Assembly: GCA_015075645.1 (NCBI GenBank)
Contig: JABTUF010000002.1
Span: forward strand, 62,001-126,000
Reading direction: 5' to 3'
From: Burkholderiales bacterium
GTDB taxonomy: Bacteria; Pseudomonadota; Gammaproteobacteria; Burkholderiales; Casimicrobiaceae
Length of the DNA stretch: 64,000 bases
Within the stretch, counting starts at the first letter, position 1, and every line of letters begins with the position of its first letter. The translations under genes were made by a program, and so were the position numbers. Below the pieces are notes generated by a model. The model saw nothing but the letters and a program-made list of their open reading frames with translations. It did no database searches and was not told the DNA's origin. Shown one piece after another: positions 1 through 7,851 of the stretch.

Positions 1-1031
1 AGCTTCGCGGGAATGCCGATCGAAGCCTTGAGTTCGCGCAGCCACGGCAGGAACGACGCGGCGCGGGCCTCTTCGCTGCCCGACGCGGCGCCCGGCGCGC
101 CGCACACCCGTGCGAGTTCGGCCATCTTCGCGACCGCGGAGGGCAGGTTGAAGCCCATCACGTGGTCGATCATCACGCCGTTCGCGAGCCCGTGGTGCAG
201 GTCGGCGACGGTGGAGAGCGCGTGCGCGCACGAATGGACCGCGCCCAGGTCCTTCTGGAACGCGATCGCGCCCATCATCGAGGCCATCAGCATCTCGCCG
301 CGCGCGTGCAAGTTCGCGCCGTCGCGAACGGCCGTCGGCAGCGCACGCGCCGCGATTCTCGCCCCTTCGAGCGCAATGCCGTCGCACAGCGGATGGTAGG
401 CCGGCGAGAGCCAGGACTCGACGTTGTGGGTGAGCGCGTCCATCCCGGTCGCGGCGGTCACCGCGGGGGGCAGGCCGACGGTGAGTTCGGGATCGGCGAA
501 CACCTGCTTCGCGAGGATCTTCGGCGAGAACACGATCCGCTTGACGTGCGTGTCGTCCTCGGACACGACCGCCGAGCGGCCGACCTCGGAACCGGTGCCC
601 GCGGTCGTCGGCAGCGCGACGAAGTACGGCAGCGCGTCGGGAATCGGGCGGACCTGCGGATGGTCCCAGGCGTATTCGAGCGCGCTGCCGCCGCCTTTCG
701 CCACGGCGCCGACGATCTTCGCGACGTCGAGCGCCGCGCCGCCGCCCAGGCCCACGACGGCGTCCGCGCGGTGGGCGAGGAACGCGGCGGCCCCGGCGTT
801 CGCCTGGGCCACGGTCGGATTGCCCCAGATGCCGTCGAACACGGCGGCCTCGAGTCCCGCGTGCCGGAGCGATTCGACGAGCGACTTCGCAACCGGGAGC
901 GCCGCGAGCGCGCGGTCGGTGACCACGAGCGGGCGCGCGATGCCGTGCTCCCGCAGATGCGGTCCGACGAGCTTCGCTGCGCCGGGGCCGAAGGTGATCG
1001 CGGTGGGGAAGGAGAACTTGTCGAGGGTCAT
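1..1031 (-). CDS. Iron-containing alcohol dehydrogenase, C-terminus beyond window
   Basis: NAD(P)-dependent group III (Fe) alcohol dehydrogenase, expected to interconvert an alcohol and an aldehyde in the cytoplasm. The first 343 residues are present. Visible are the dinucleotide loop GLGGGAALDVAK near residue 95, the PTTAGTGSE motif near 142, and the metal-binding set: GMDALTH near 195, SCAHALS near 265 and HHGLANG near 278. The ATG at 1031 lies 5 bases after the stop of the upstream binding-protein gene, so it is the third gene of a minus-strand operon with a glutamine synthetase-like ligase. That context suggests amine or amino-alcohol catabolism, which is an inference; the substrate cannot be read from the sequence. 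The gene runs off the left edge. Confidence 0.9.
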   Translation of the reverse strand, partial: MTLDKFSFPTAITFGPGAAKLVGPHLREHGIARPLVVTDRALAALPVAKSLVESLRHAGLEAAVFDGIWGNPTVAQANAGAAAFLAHRADAVVGLGGGAALDVAKIVGAVAKGGGSALEYAWDHPQVRPIPDALPYFVALPTTAGTGSEVGRSAVVSEDDTHVKRIVFSPKILAKQVFADPELTVGLPPAVTAATGMDALTHNVESWLSPAYHPLCDGIALEGARIAARALPTAVRDGANLHARGEMLMASMMGAIAFQKDLGAVHSCAHALSTVADLHHGLANGVMIDHVMGFNLPSAVAKMAELARVCGAPGAASGSEEARAASFLPWLRELKASIGIPAK

Positions 1032-1036
1032 GTCGG

Positions 1037-2614
1037 TCAGGTGACGCGCACGAGGCGCAGTTCGAGGATGTCGTTGGGCCACATCGCGGCCTCGATGCCC
1101 GGCCGCATTGCCCAGGCGAGCGTGCGCCGGTAGAGCGGGACGAGCGGCAGGTCGGCGTGGAGGATGGCGAGCGCGTCGCGCACCAGCGCGCGCCGCGCTT
1201 CGATCGAAGGGGCGATGCGGATGGCGTCGATCGTCGCATCGAGCTTCGGGTTCACGTAGCGGCCGGCGTTGAACGTGCCGGTGCCCGCAGCGTCGAACGA
1301 ACGCACGGTCGAGTTGAGCATCGTCCAGGCGTCGGTCGTCGGCGTCCAGCCGAACTCGAACAGCGACGACTGCGCCTGCGTGAGCTTGGGGAAGAACTGC
1401 GCGGCCGGGGCGGTCGCGAGGCTCACCTTGATGCCGACCTGCGCGAGCATGCCGGCGATCGCCTGGCAGGCGGCCGCGCGCCAGGTGATCGACACGCAGT
1501 CCATGCCGACGCTGAAACCCTCGGCCCAGCCCGCGTCCTTCAGCAGCGCGCGCGCCTTCGCCGGATCGTAGGCGAGCCTCCGGTCGAGCGCGGGGTCGTA
1601 GCCGTCGACGAGCCTCGAGACGAACGAGCCGATCGGCGTGCCCTGGCCGCGCAGCACCTTGGCGACGATCGCGTCGGTGTCGATCGCGTGCGCGACCGCC
1701 TGGCGCACGCGCAGGTCCCGGAACGGATTGCGGCCCTTCGCGTCCGAGCCCGGCAACTCCGCGCGCGCCTGGTCGAAGCCCAGGTACTGGGTGCCGATAT
1801 CGGCCGTCTCGGTGATCCGGAAGCGCGGATCCTTCTTCAGTCGCCCGACGTCCTGGAACGGCGGGTCGATCACGAAATCGACCTGGCCCGACGCGAGCGC
1901 CGCGAGCCTCGTCGCGTCCGAACCGATGACGAGGAACACCGCTTCGTCGACGTTGCCGCGCTTGCCCCACCACTCAGGATGCGCGACCAGCACGACGCGG
2001 TGGTCGGACTCGTAGGACTGGAGCTTGTAGGGCCCGGTCCCGTTGGCGTGGCGTACCGCCCAGGTCTCCTGCTTCGCGTTGTAATCCTGCGGCTTGAGGA
2101 CGTCGTGCTTCGCGGCCCAGGCCTTGCTCATCATCCCGATGAAGATGAGCTTCTCCGGCAGCACGACGTCGGGCGCGGCTAGCGCGACATCGATCGTGTG
2201 GTCGTCGACCTTCCGGACCGCGGTCACGCCGCGCAACTGGAACGCCCGCTGCGAGTTTTTCGCGAGCGCGCGCTCGATCGAGAACACGGCGTCGTCGGCG
2301 GTGAACGGAGCGCCGTCGTGGAAGCGCACGCCCGGTCGCAGCCGGAAGCGCCAGGTGCGCGCGTCGACCGCCTGCCAGGAGAGCGCGAGCGAAGGCTCCA
2401 GCCGGAAGTCGCGGTCGCGGTTGACGAGCGATTCGTAGATCTGGGTGACGACGCGCGAATGGTAGAGCAGGGCGAGTGCATGCGGGTCGAGCGACTGCGG
2501 GTCGTTCGCGCTCGCGATGCGCAGCGTCGCCGCCGGGGCGATCGGCGCGGCGGCGAGGGCCGCGGCCGCGAGCAGCGCGCCGGCCAGCCGGACCGTGTGC
2601 CGCACGACGCGCAT
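1037..2614 (-). CDS. ABC transporter substrate-binding protein, family 5 (oligopeptide type)
   Basis: Periplasmic binding protein of the DppA/OppA family (525 residues). Residues 1-29 form a signal peptide: two arginines, a long Ala/Leu core and a cut before TLRIA. The family block containing WRFRLRPGVRFHDG and then FTADDAVFSIERA lies near residues 80-115. The ATG at 2614 overlaps the stop of the upstream glutamine synthetase-like gene (TGATG), so the two are probably translationally coupled. No permease or ATPase lies beside it. The nearest fitting transporter, at 15855-21681, has both permeases and both ATPases but no binding protein, so this gene may serve it; that pairing is inferred. Confidence 0.9.
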   Translation of the reverse strand: MRVVRHTVRLAGALLAAAALAAAPIAPAATLRIASANDPQSLDPHALALLYHSRVVTQIYESLVNRDRDFRLEPSLALSWQAVDARTWRFRLRPGVRFHDGAPFTADDAVFSIERALAKNSQRAFQLRGVTAVRKVDDHTIDVALAAPDVVLPEKLIFIGMMSKAWAAKHDVLKPQDYNAKQETWAVRHANGTGPYKLQSYESDHRVVLVAHPEWWGKRGNVDEAVFLVIGSDATRLAALASGQVDFVIDPPFQDVGRLKKDPRFRITETADIGTQYLGFDQARAELPGSDAKGRNPFRDLRVRQAVAHAIDTDAIVAKVLRGQGTPIGSFVSRLVDGYDPALDRRLAYDPAKARALLKDAGWAEGFSVGMDCVSITWRAAACQAIAGMLAQVGIKVSLATAPAAQFFPKLTQAQSSLFEFGWTPTTDAWTMLNSTVRSFDAAGTGTFNAGRYVNPKLDATIDAIRIAPSIEARRALVRDALAILHADLPLVPLYRRTLAWAMRPGIEAAMWPNDILELRLVRVT

Positions 2615-3987
2615 CAGACGATCTCGAAGTAGCGCTTCAGTTCCCAGTCGGTCACCGCGTCCTGCCACTGCCGGTGCTCCCATTCGCGCGTCGCCGCGAA
2701 GTGGTCGACGAACTCGTCGCCGAACCAGTCGCGCGCGAGTTCGGACGCGCGGAAAACCCTGGTGGTCTCGGCGAGCGAGCGCGGCGCCCGCGGGATGTGT
2801 TCGGCGCCCTTGTTCGTCCCCTCGATCGGCGGGACGGTGAGCTTCAGCTTCTTCTCGATGCCGTGCAGTCCGGCGGCGACGCAGGCGGCGAGCGCGAGGT
2901 ACGGATTGACGTCCGCGCCCGGGCAGCGCGTCTCGAGCCGGGTCGACTTGGCGCTTCCCGGGATCACGCGGAAGCTCACCGTGCGGTTGTCGATGCCCCA
3001 GGTCGGTTTGACCGGCGCCCAGAATCCGTCGACCAGGCGCTTGTAGCTGTTGACCGTCGGCCAGAACATCGGGGCGAACGCGAGCAGCGTGTCGACCTGA
3101 CCGGCGAGATAGCTCTCGAAGAGCTTGCTCATGCCGGCGCGGCCCTTGGGATCGTGGAACACGTTCTTCGAGCCGTCCGAGAGGCTCTGGTGGACGTGGC
3201 CCGAACAGCCCGGGTAGTGCTGGCTCCACTTCGCCATGAAGCTCGGCATGATTCCGAAGCGCGCGCCGATCTCCTTCGCGCCGGTCTTGAAGAGCACCGC
3301 GCGATCGCCTGCCTCCAGCGCGTCCGAATAGGCGATCGCCGCTTCGTACACGCCCGGACCGGTCTCGGTGTGCAGGCCCTCGATCGGCACGCCGAACGCG
3401 GCGAGTTCGGAAAAGAGCGCGTTGAAGTAGTCGCGCGCGTGGCTCGCGCGAAGGAGCGAATAGCCGAACATGCCCGGCGTGATCGGTTCGGGGCCGACGC
3501 CTTTCTTCGCCGCCCAGGTCTGCGGCGTCTCGGCGAAGTTGAAGAACTCGAACTCGAGCGAGCACATCGGCTTCAGCCCGAGCCGCTCGCCGCGCGCGAG
3601 CACGCGCTTCAGCACCTGGCGGCCGTCGAGCGGGTAGGGGACCTCGCGACCGTTCTCGATCCGCACGAAGTTGCCGAGGAAGAAGTCGATCCCGCCGTCC
3701 CAGGGGACGTTGCGGTGGGTCGCGAGGTCGAGCCGCACCATCGCGTCCGGATAGCCCTTGTGCCAGCCGGTCGTCGTCGTGTTGTCGTAGCAGACGTCGT
3801 GCATGTCCCAGCCGTAGACGACGTCGCAGAAGCCGAACCCGCCTTCGAGCGCCGAAGCGAACTTGTCCTTGTGCAACACCTTGCCGCGCAGGATGCCGTC
3901 GATGTCGGACACGGCGACCTTGACGCCGGGCGTGGGGGACTTCATCACGTCGGCGAGCACGGCCTTGGGATTGCGCGCTACGGGCAT
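2614..3987 (-). CDS. Glutamine synthetase family protein (PuuA/GlnT-like ligase)
   Basis: ATP-dependent ligase of the glutamine synthetase fold (457 residues), expected to join glutamate to ammonia or an amine. Visible motifs are the metal-binding SLEFEFF near residue 142, the loop PGCSGHVHQS near 260, and the block RLETRCPGADVNPYLALAA near 350 that includes glutamate/phosphate contacts. It is closer in length and motifs to the gamma-glutamyl-polyamine synthetase (PuuA) group than to the 470-residue GlnA. The start at 3987 has GGAGAAG just upstream. Cotranscription with a peptide-binding protein and an alcohol dehydrogenase fits amine or amino-alcohol use rather than central ammonia assimilation. 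The exact substrate is unknown. Confidence 0.88.
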   Translation of the reverse strand: MPVARNPKAVLADVMKSPTPGVKVAVSDIDGILRGKVLHKDKFASALEGGFGFCDVVYGWDMHDVCYDNTTTTGWHKGYPDAMVRLDLATHRNVPWDGGIDFFLGNFVRIENGREVPYPLDGRQVLKRVLARGERLGLKPMCSLEFEFFNFAETPQTWAAKKGVGPEPITPGMFGYSLLRASHARDYFNALFSELAAFGVPIEGLHTETGPGVYEAAIAYSDALEAGDRAVLFKTGAKEIGARFGIMPSFMAKWSQHYPGCSGHVHQSLSDGSKNVFHDPKGRAGMSKLFESYLAGQVDTLLAFAPMFWPTVNSYKRLVDGFWAPVKPTWGIDNRTVSFRVIPGSAKSTRLETRCPGADVNPYLALAACVAAGLHGIEKKLKLTVPPIEGTNKGAEHIPRAPRSLAETTRVFRASELARDWFGDEFVDHFAATREWEHRQWQDAVTDWELKRYFEIV

Positions 3988-4078
3988 CGGCTTCTCCAGG
4001 GGAACGGGCGGGGCAGGGCGGAAGCGCCGGATTCTAGCGCAGCGGGGCGTTCGAGCCCCAGGGGAGAGCGGCCCGTGC

Positions 4079-4984
4079 ATGGCAGAATCGGCCCGGCGAC
4101 CGGCGATGCCTTCCCTCCGACACCTCGTGGCGTTGCACCTCGCCGTCGCGCTGTTCGGCCTGGCGGGCCTGTTCGGCGCCTGGCTCGCGCTCCCGCCGGT
4201 CGTGATCGTCTTCGGACGAACGACGATCGCCGCCGCGGCACTTACGCTCGTCGCCGTCGCGATGGGCGAACTGCGCCGGCCGGCGCCCGGCCTCGCGGCG
4301 AACGGTCTCGTCCTCGCGCTGCACTGGGTCGCGTTCTTCGCGGCCGTGCAGGACGCCGGCGTGGCGGTCGGCTTGATCGGGTACGCGAGTTTCCCGCTGT
4401 TCACCCTCATCCTGGAGCGCGCGACCGGCGAGCGGCGCGGGCGCGGCCGCGACTGGGCCGTCGCCGTCCTGGTCGTCGCGGGCCTCGTGCTCACCGTGCC
4501 GCGCATCGACGTTCGTGACGCCGCGGTTCGCGGTCTCGCGTGGGGCGTCCTCTCGGGTGCGACCTTCGCCTGGCTCGCGGTCCGCAATCGCCGTTACGCC
4601 CGCACGGTCGCGGCGCGTTCGATCGCGCTGTGGCAGAACGCATTCGCGGCGGCCGTGCTCGTGCCGGTGCTCGCGTGGTGGCCTGCGGGTGTCCGGTGGC
4701 CGACACCCGCGGAACTGGGACTGCTGCTCATCCTCGGGCTCGGCTGCACGGCGCTCGCCCACACGCTCTTCGTCGCGGCATTGGCAGGGGTAACGGCCCA
4801 TGCGGCGAGCGTCGTGGCCGCACTCGAGCCGGTCTACGGCATCGCGCTCGCCGCGGTCCTCGTCGGGGAACGGCCGACCGCGGCGATGCTCGCCGGGTGC
4901 GGCCTGCTCGTGATCGCCGCGCTCGTCGCGTCGCGCGACGCTGCCGCGTCGCGGGGCGGGCCAGCCGGTACAATCGCGCCTTGA
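4079..4984 (+). CDS. EamA/DMT-family transporter
   Basis: Inner-membrane transporter of the drug/metabolite superfamily (301 residues), with about ten hydrophobic segments in two EamA repeats. Members export amino acids, metabolites or drugs; the substrate here is unknown. The second repeat carries the usual C-terminal block ALEPVYGIALAAVLVGERPT near residues 255-275. The ATG at 4079 follows GGGGAGAG at 4060; an in-frame ATG at 4106 is an alternative. It is divergent from the glutamine synthetase-like gene, 91 bases away. Its last codons contain a TACAAT that could serve the next gene. Confidence 0.85.
   Translation: MAESARRPAMPSLRHLVALHLAVALFGLAGLFGAWLALPPVVIVFGRTTIAAAALTLVAVAMGELRRPAPGLAANGLVLALHWVAFFAAVQDAGVAVGLIGYASFPLFTLILERATGERRGRGRDWAVAVLVVAGLVLTVPRIDVRDAAVRGLAWGVLSGATFAWLAVRNRRYARTVAARSIALWQNAFAAAVLVPVLAWWPAGVRWPTPAELGLLLILGLGCTALAHTLFVAALAGVTAHAASVVAALEPVYGIALAAVLVGERPTAAMLAGCGLLVIAALVASRDAAASRGGPAGTIAP
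4969..4974 (+). promoter_or_regulatory. Possible -10 element for gnd
   Basis: TACAAT, standing out in GC-rich DNA, lies 54 bases before the gnd start and inside the last codons of the preceding gene. No convincing -35 is seen. Confidence 0.4.
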
Positions 4985-5027
4985 GCGGCGTCATCCGCCG
5001 TGCCACCGCGCGCTCGCGCGCCTACGC

Positions 5028-5963
5028 ATGACTGCTCCCTCGATCGGACTCGTCGGGCTCGGCCGCATGGGCGGGAACATGGCGCGGCGTCTTTCCCGCG
5101 GCGGCATCCGCGTGGTCGGGCACGACGCGACGCCCGGCGCCGCCGATGCACTCGCTGCTGAAGGCGTGCTGTCCGCGGCATCGTCGCCCGCCGCGCTGGT
5201 CGACGCCCTGCCGGCCCCGCGGGTCGTGTGGACGATGGTGCCCGCGGGCTCGGCGACCGAGACCACGATCGCGACGCTCTCCGCGCATCTCGCCCCGGGC
5301 GACACGATCGTCGACGGCGGCAACGCCAACTACCGGGATTCGCAGCGGCGCGCGCAGGACCTCGCGGCGCGCCGGCTGCTGTTCGTCGATTGCGGCGTTT
5401 CCGGAGGCGTGTGGGGCCTCGCGAACGGCTACACGCTGATGTTCGGCGGCTCGGCCGAGGGCGCGCGCGCGGTCGAGCCGTTCGTCCGCGTGCTCGCGCC
5501 CGCGCCCGATGCGGGCTGGATGCACTGCGGCCCCGCCGGCGCCGGACATTTCGCCAAGATGATCCACAACGGGATCGAGTACGGGATGATGCAGGCGTAT
5601 GCCGAAGGCTTCGCGCTCCTGAAGGGCAAGCGCGAGTTCGGCATCGACGTCGCGCGTCTCGCCGAGACCTGGCGCCGCGGGAGCGTCGTGCGATCCTGGC
5701 TCCTCGACCTGACCGCCGAGTTCCTCGCGAGCGACGCCGACCTCGACGCGATCGCGCCGCACGTCGCCGACTCCGGCGAAGGCCGCTGGACCGTCGCCGA
5801 GGCCATCGAGCAGGGCACGCCCGCGCCGGTGCTCGCCGTCGCGCTGATGAACCGGTTCGCGAGCCAGGGCAAGGGCGATTACGCGAACCGGATGCTGGCG
5901 CGGATGCGGCAGGCGTTCGGCGGTCACGCGGTCCAGGGCGCCGGCGCGGGTCCGAAGCGATGA
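5028..5963 (+). CDS. gnd: 6-phosphogluconate dehydrogenase, short (YqeC/GntZ) type
   Basis: Oxidative decarboxylation of 6-phosphogluconate to ribulose 5-phosphate. At 311 residues it belongs to the short form, not the 470-residue pentose-phosphate enzyme. Visible are the N-terminal Rossmann motif GLVGLGRMGGNMA (residues 6-18), GVSGGVWGLANGY near 125, and the catalytic stretch KMIHNGIEYGMMQAYAEG near 180. Short forms are usually NAD-linked; this is family knowledge and not proven here. The stop overlaps the ATG of gluconokinase by four bases (ATGA), which ties the two consecutive steps of gluconate breakdown together. Confidence 0.92.
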   Translation: MTAPSIGLVGLGRMGGNMARRLSRGGIRVVGHDATPGAADALAAEGVLSAASSPAALVDALPAPRVVWTMVPAGSATETTIATLSAHLAPGDTIVDGGNANYRDSQRRAQDLAARRLLFVDCGVSGGVWGLANGYTLMFGGSAEGARAVEPFVRVLAPAPDAGWMHCGPAGAGHFAKMIHNGIEYGMMQAYAEGFALLKGKREFGIDVARLAETWRRGSVVRSWLLDLTAEFLASDADLDAIAPHVADSGEGRWTVAEAIEQGTPAPVLAVALMNRFASQGKGDYANRMLARMRQAFGGHAVQGAGAGPKR

Positions 5964-6469
5964 TCGTCGTCATGATGGGCGTGACCGGCTGCGGCAAGAG
6001 CACGGTCGGTGCGGCGCTCGCGTCGCGCCTCGGCTGCCCGTTCCTCGACGCCGACGACTTCCATCCTCCGGAGAACGTCGCGAAGATGGCGTCGGGAACG
6101 CCGCTCACCGACGAAGACCGCTGGCCCTGGCTCGACCGCCTCGCGACCGAGCTGCGCGCGATCGACGCGGGCGGAGGCAGCGCGGTGCTCGCCTGCTCGG
6201 CGCTCAAGGCGGCGTATCGGGCGCGCATCGCGGCGGGATCGGCCGTCCGTTTCGTCCACCTGATCGGCGACCAGGCGACGATCGCCGCGCGGCTCGCCGT
6301 CCGCAAGCATCGCTACATGCCGGCATCGCTCCTGGCGAGCCAGTTCGCGACGCTGGAGGCTCCGGACGATGCGCTCGACATCGATGTGACCCTGCCCCTC
6401 GAGGCCCAGGTCGATGCCATTTGCGCCGCCTTGGCTTGCCCACCGGCCACGAAGGCGACCCACGCATGA
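5960..6469 (+). CDS. gntK: Gluconokinase
   Basis: Phosphorylates D-gluconate with ATP to give 6-phosphogluconate, the substrate of the gene just before it. The protein has 169 residues, normal for the GntK/IdnK family. The P-loop GVTGCGKST lies at residues 8-16, followed by FLDADDFHPPENVAKM and the RKHRYMPASLL block near 115. Its ATG overlaps the gnd stop and its own stop overlaps the metC start (ATGA at both junctions), so gnd-gntK-metC should be one transcript with coupled translation. Confidence 0.93.
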   Translation: MIVVMMGVTGCGKSTVGAALASRLGCPFLDADDFHPPENVAKMASGTPLTDEDRWPWLDRLATELRAIDAGGGSAVLACSALKAAYRARIAAGSAVRFVHLIGDQATIAARLAVRKHRYMPASLLASQFATLEAPDDALDIDVTLPLEAQVDAICAALACPPATKATHA

Positions 6470-7656
6470 GCGACGCACCTCGATCGATGAAGCCCGAGAC
6501 CGAAGTCGTCCACCTCGGACGCGAACCGGCGAAGCACCTGGGTGCGGTCAACACGCCGGTCTACCGGGCCTCGACGATCGTCTTCCCGACGCTCGACGTG
6601 CTCGAAGCCTCGGCGGAGGGACGCCATCCGGGCATCGGCTACGGCCTGCACGGCCTGCCGACGGTCACCGACCTGCAGGCGGCGGTGGCCTCGCTCGAGG
6701 GCGGCGCGCGCGGATTCGCGGTGCCGAGCGGGCTCGCGGCGACGACGCTGCCGCTCCTCGCGCTGCTGTCGCAGGGCGACCGCGTGCTCATCACCGATTC
6801 GGTCTACGGGCCGACGCGCCGCTTCGCCGCGAACCACCTGGTGCGCAACGGCATCGAGGTCGCGTTCTACGACCCGCTCGCCGGGGCGGCGATCGAAGCG
6901 CAGATGACTCCGAACACGCGCGTCGTGTTCACCGAGTCGCCGGGGTCGCTGTCGTTCGAAGTGCAGGACATCCCCGCGATCGCCGAGATCGCGCACCGGC
7001 ACGGCGCGTTCGTCGTGCTCGACAACTCGTGGGCGACGCCGCTCGGCTTCCGCGCGTTCGACCACGGCGTCGACGTGTCGGTACACGCGGGCACCAAGTA
7101 CCTCGGGGGACATTCCGACGTGCTGCTGGGCGTGATCGTCTGCAACGAGGCGACCGCGGGACCGATGCACCGGCTGTGGACCGACATGGGCGTCGCGGTC
7201 TCGTCGGACGACGCCTTCCTGGGCTTGCGGGGCCTGCGCACGCTCGCCGCGCGGCTCGACCGCCATCAGGCGAGCGCGACGAAGGTCGCGACGTGGCTCT
7301 CGGGGCGCCCCGAGGTGCGCGAGGTGCTGTATCCGGCGCTGCCCGGCGCGCGCGGTCACGCGCTGTGGCGACGCGACTTCCGCCGCGCGACCGGGCTCTT
7401 CTCGGTCGTCCTCGAGCCCGGCCCGCGGCGCGAGTCCCTCGCCGCGATGCTCGACCACATGCGCCTGTTCCGGATGGGCTGGAGCTGGGGCGGCTTCGAG
7501 AGTCTGGTCATTCCGACCGACCCCGACCGGCTGCGCTCGGTATCTCGGCTCGAGCCCGGCGGCCCCTGCCTGCGCGTGCACGTCGGCCTCGAGGATCCCG
7601 ACGACCTGATCGCCGACTTCGAGGACGGCTTCCGGCGCATGGCCGCCGCGTCCTGA
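6466..7656 (+). CDS. metC: Cystathionine beta-lyase, PLP enzyme
   Basis: PLP-dependent Cys/Met metabolism enzyme of 396 residues, expected to cleave cystathionine to homocysteine, pyruvate and ammonia. The PLP lysine is in HAGTKYLGGHSDVLLG near residue 210; YGLHGLPTVTDL and SGLAATTL are family landmarks further upstream, and ESPGSLSFEVQDIP precedes the LDNSWATPL cofactor loop. The subgroup resembles proteobacterial MetC more than MetB or MetZ. It overlaps gntK by four bases; a metabolic link to gluconate breakdown is not obvious. Confidence 0.9.
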   Translation: MSDAPRSMKPETEVVHLGREPAKHLGAVNTPVYRASTIVFPTLDVLEASAEGRHPGIGYGLHGLPTVTDLQAAVASLEGGARGFAVPSGLAATTLPLLALLSQGDRVLITDSVYGPTRRFAANHLVRNGIEVAFYDPLAGAAIEAQMTPNTRVVFTESPGSLSFEVQDIPAIAEIAHRHGAFVVLDNSWATPLGFRAFDHGVDVSVHAGTKYLGGHSDVLLGVIVCNEATAGPMHRLWTDMGVAVSSDDAFLGLRGLRTLAARLDRHQASATKVATWLSGRPEVREVLYPALPGARGHALWRRDFRRATGLFSVVLEPGPRRESLAAMLDHMRLFRMGWSWGGFESLVIPTDPDRLRSVSRLEPGGPCLRVHVGLEDPDDLIADFEDGFRRMAAAS

Positions 7657-7754
7657 AGGCGTGCGGCCGGTCGCCGCGCGTGCGACGCCCTCGCTCGGGC
7701 CGCCGAAATCGCGCGCATGCCGCGACGACCGGCGAAGCCGGCAGCGTGCCTCGA

Positions 7755-7768
7755 TTGACGCGCATCAA
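7755..7768 (+). promoter_or_regulatory. FNR/ANR-type binding site
   Basis: TTGACGCGCATCAA matches 9 of 10 fixed bases of the FNR/ANR/DNR consensus TTGAT-N4-ATCAA. It lies in the 195-base gap before the large flavoprotein, with its centre about 90 bases before that start codon. For a class II site the transcript would begin near 7803. No clear -10 is visible. Confidence 0.55.
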
Positions 7769-7851
7769 GTCCCGGCGAACGGCTTCCGGACCCGCGGTCG
7801 GACCCGCCGGACGCATGCCATGATCGGCCACCGCTTCCGCCGCAATCGACG

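Noticed and set aside
2476..4518. Long plus-strand frame (680 codons) over the minus-strand glutamine synthetase-like gene
   Set aside because: Arginine-rich shadow of a well-recognised gene; such frames are common at 70% G+C.
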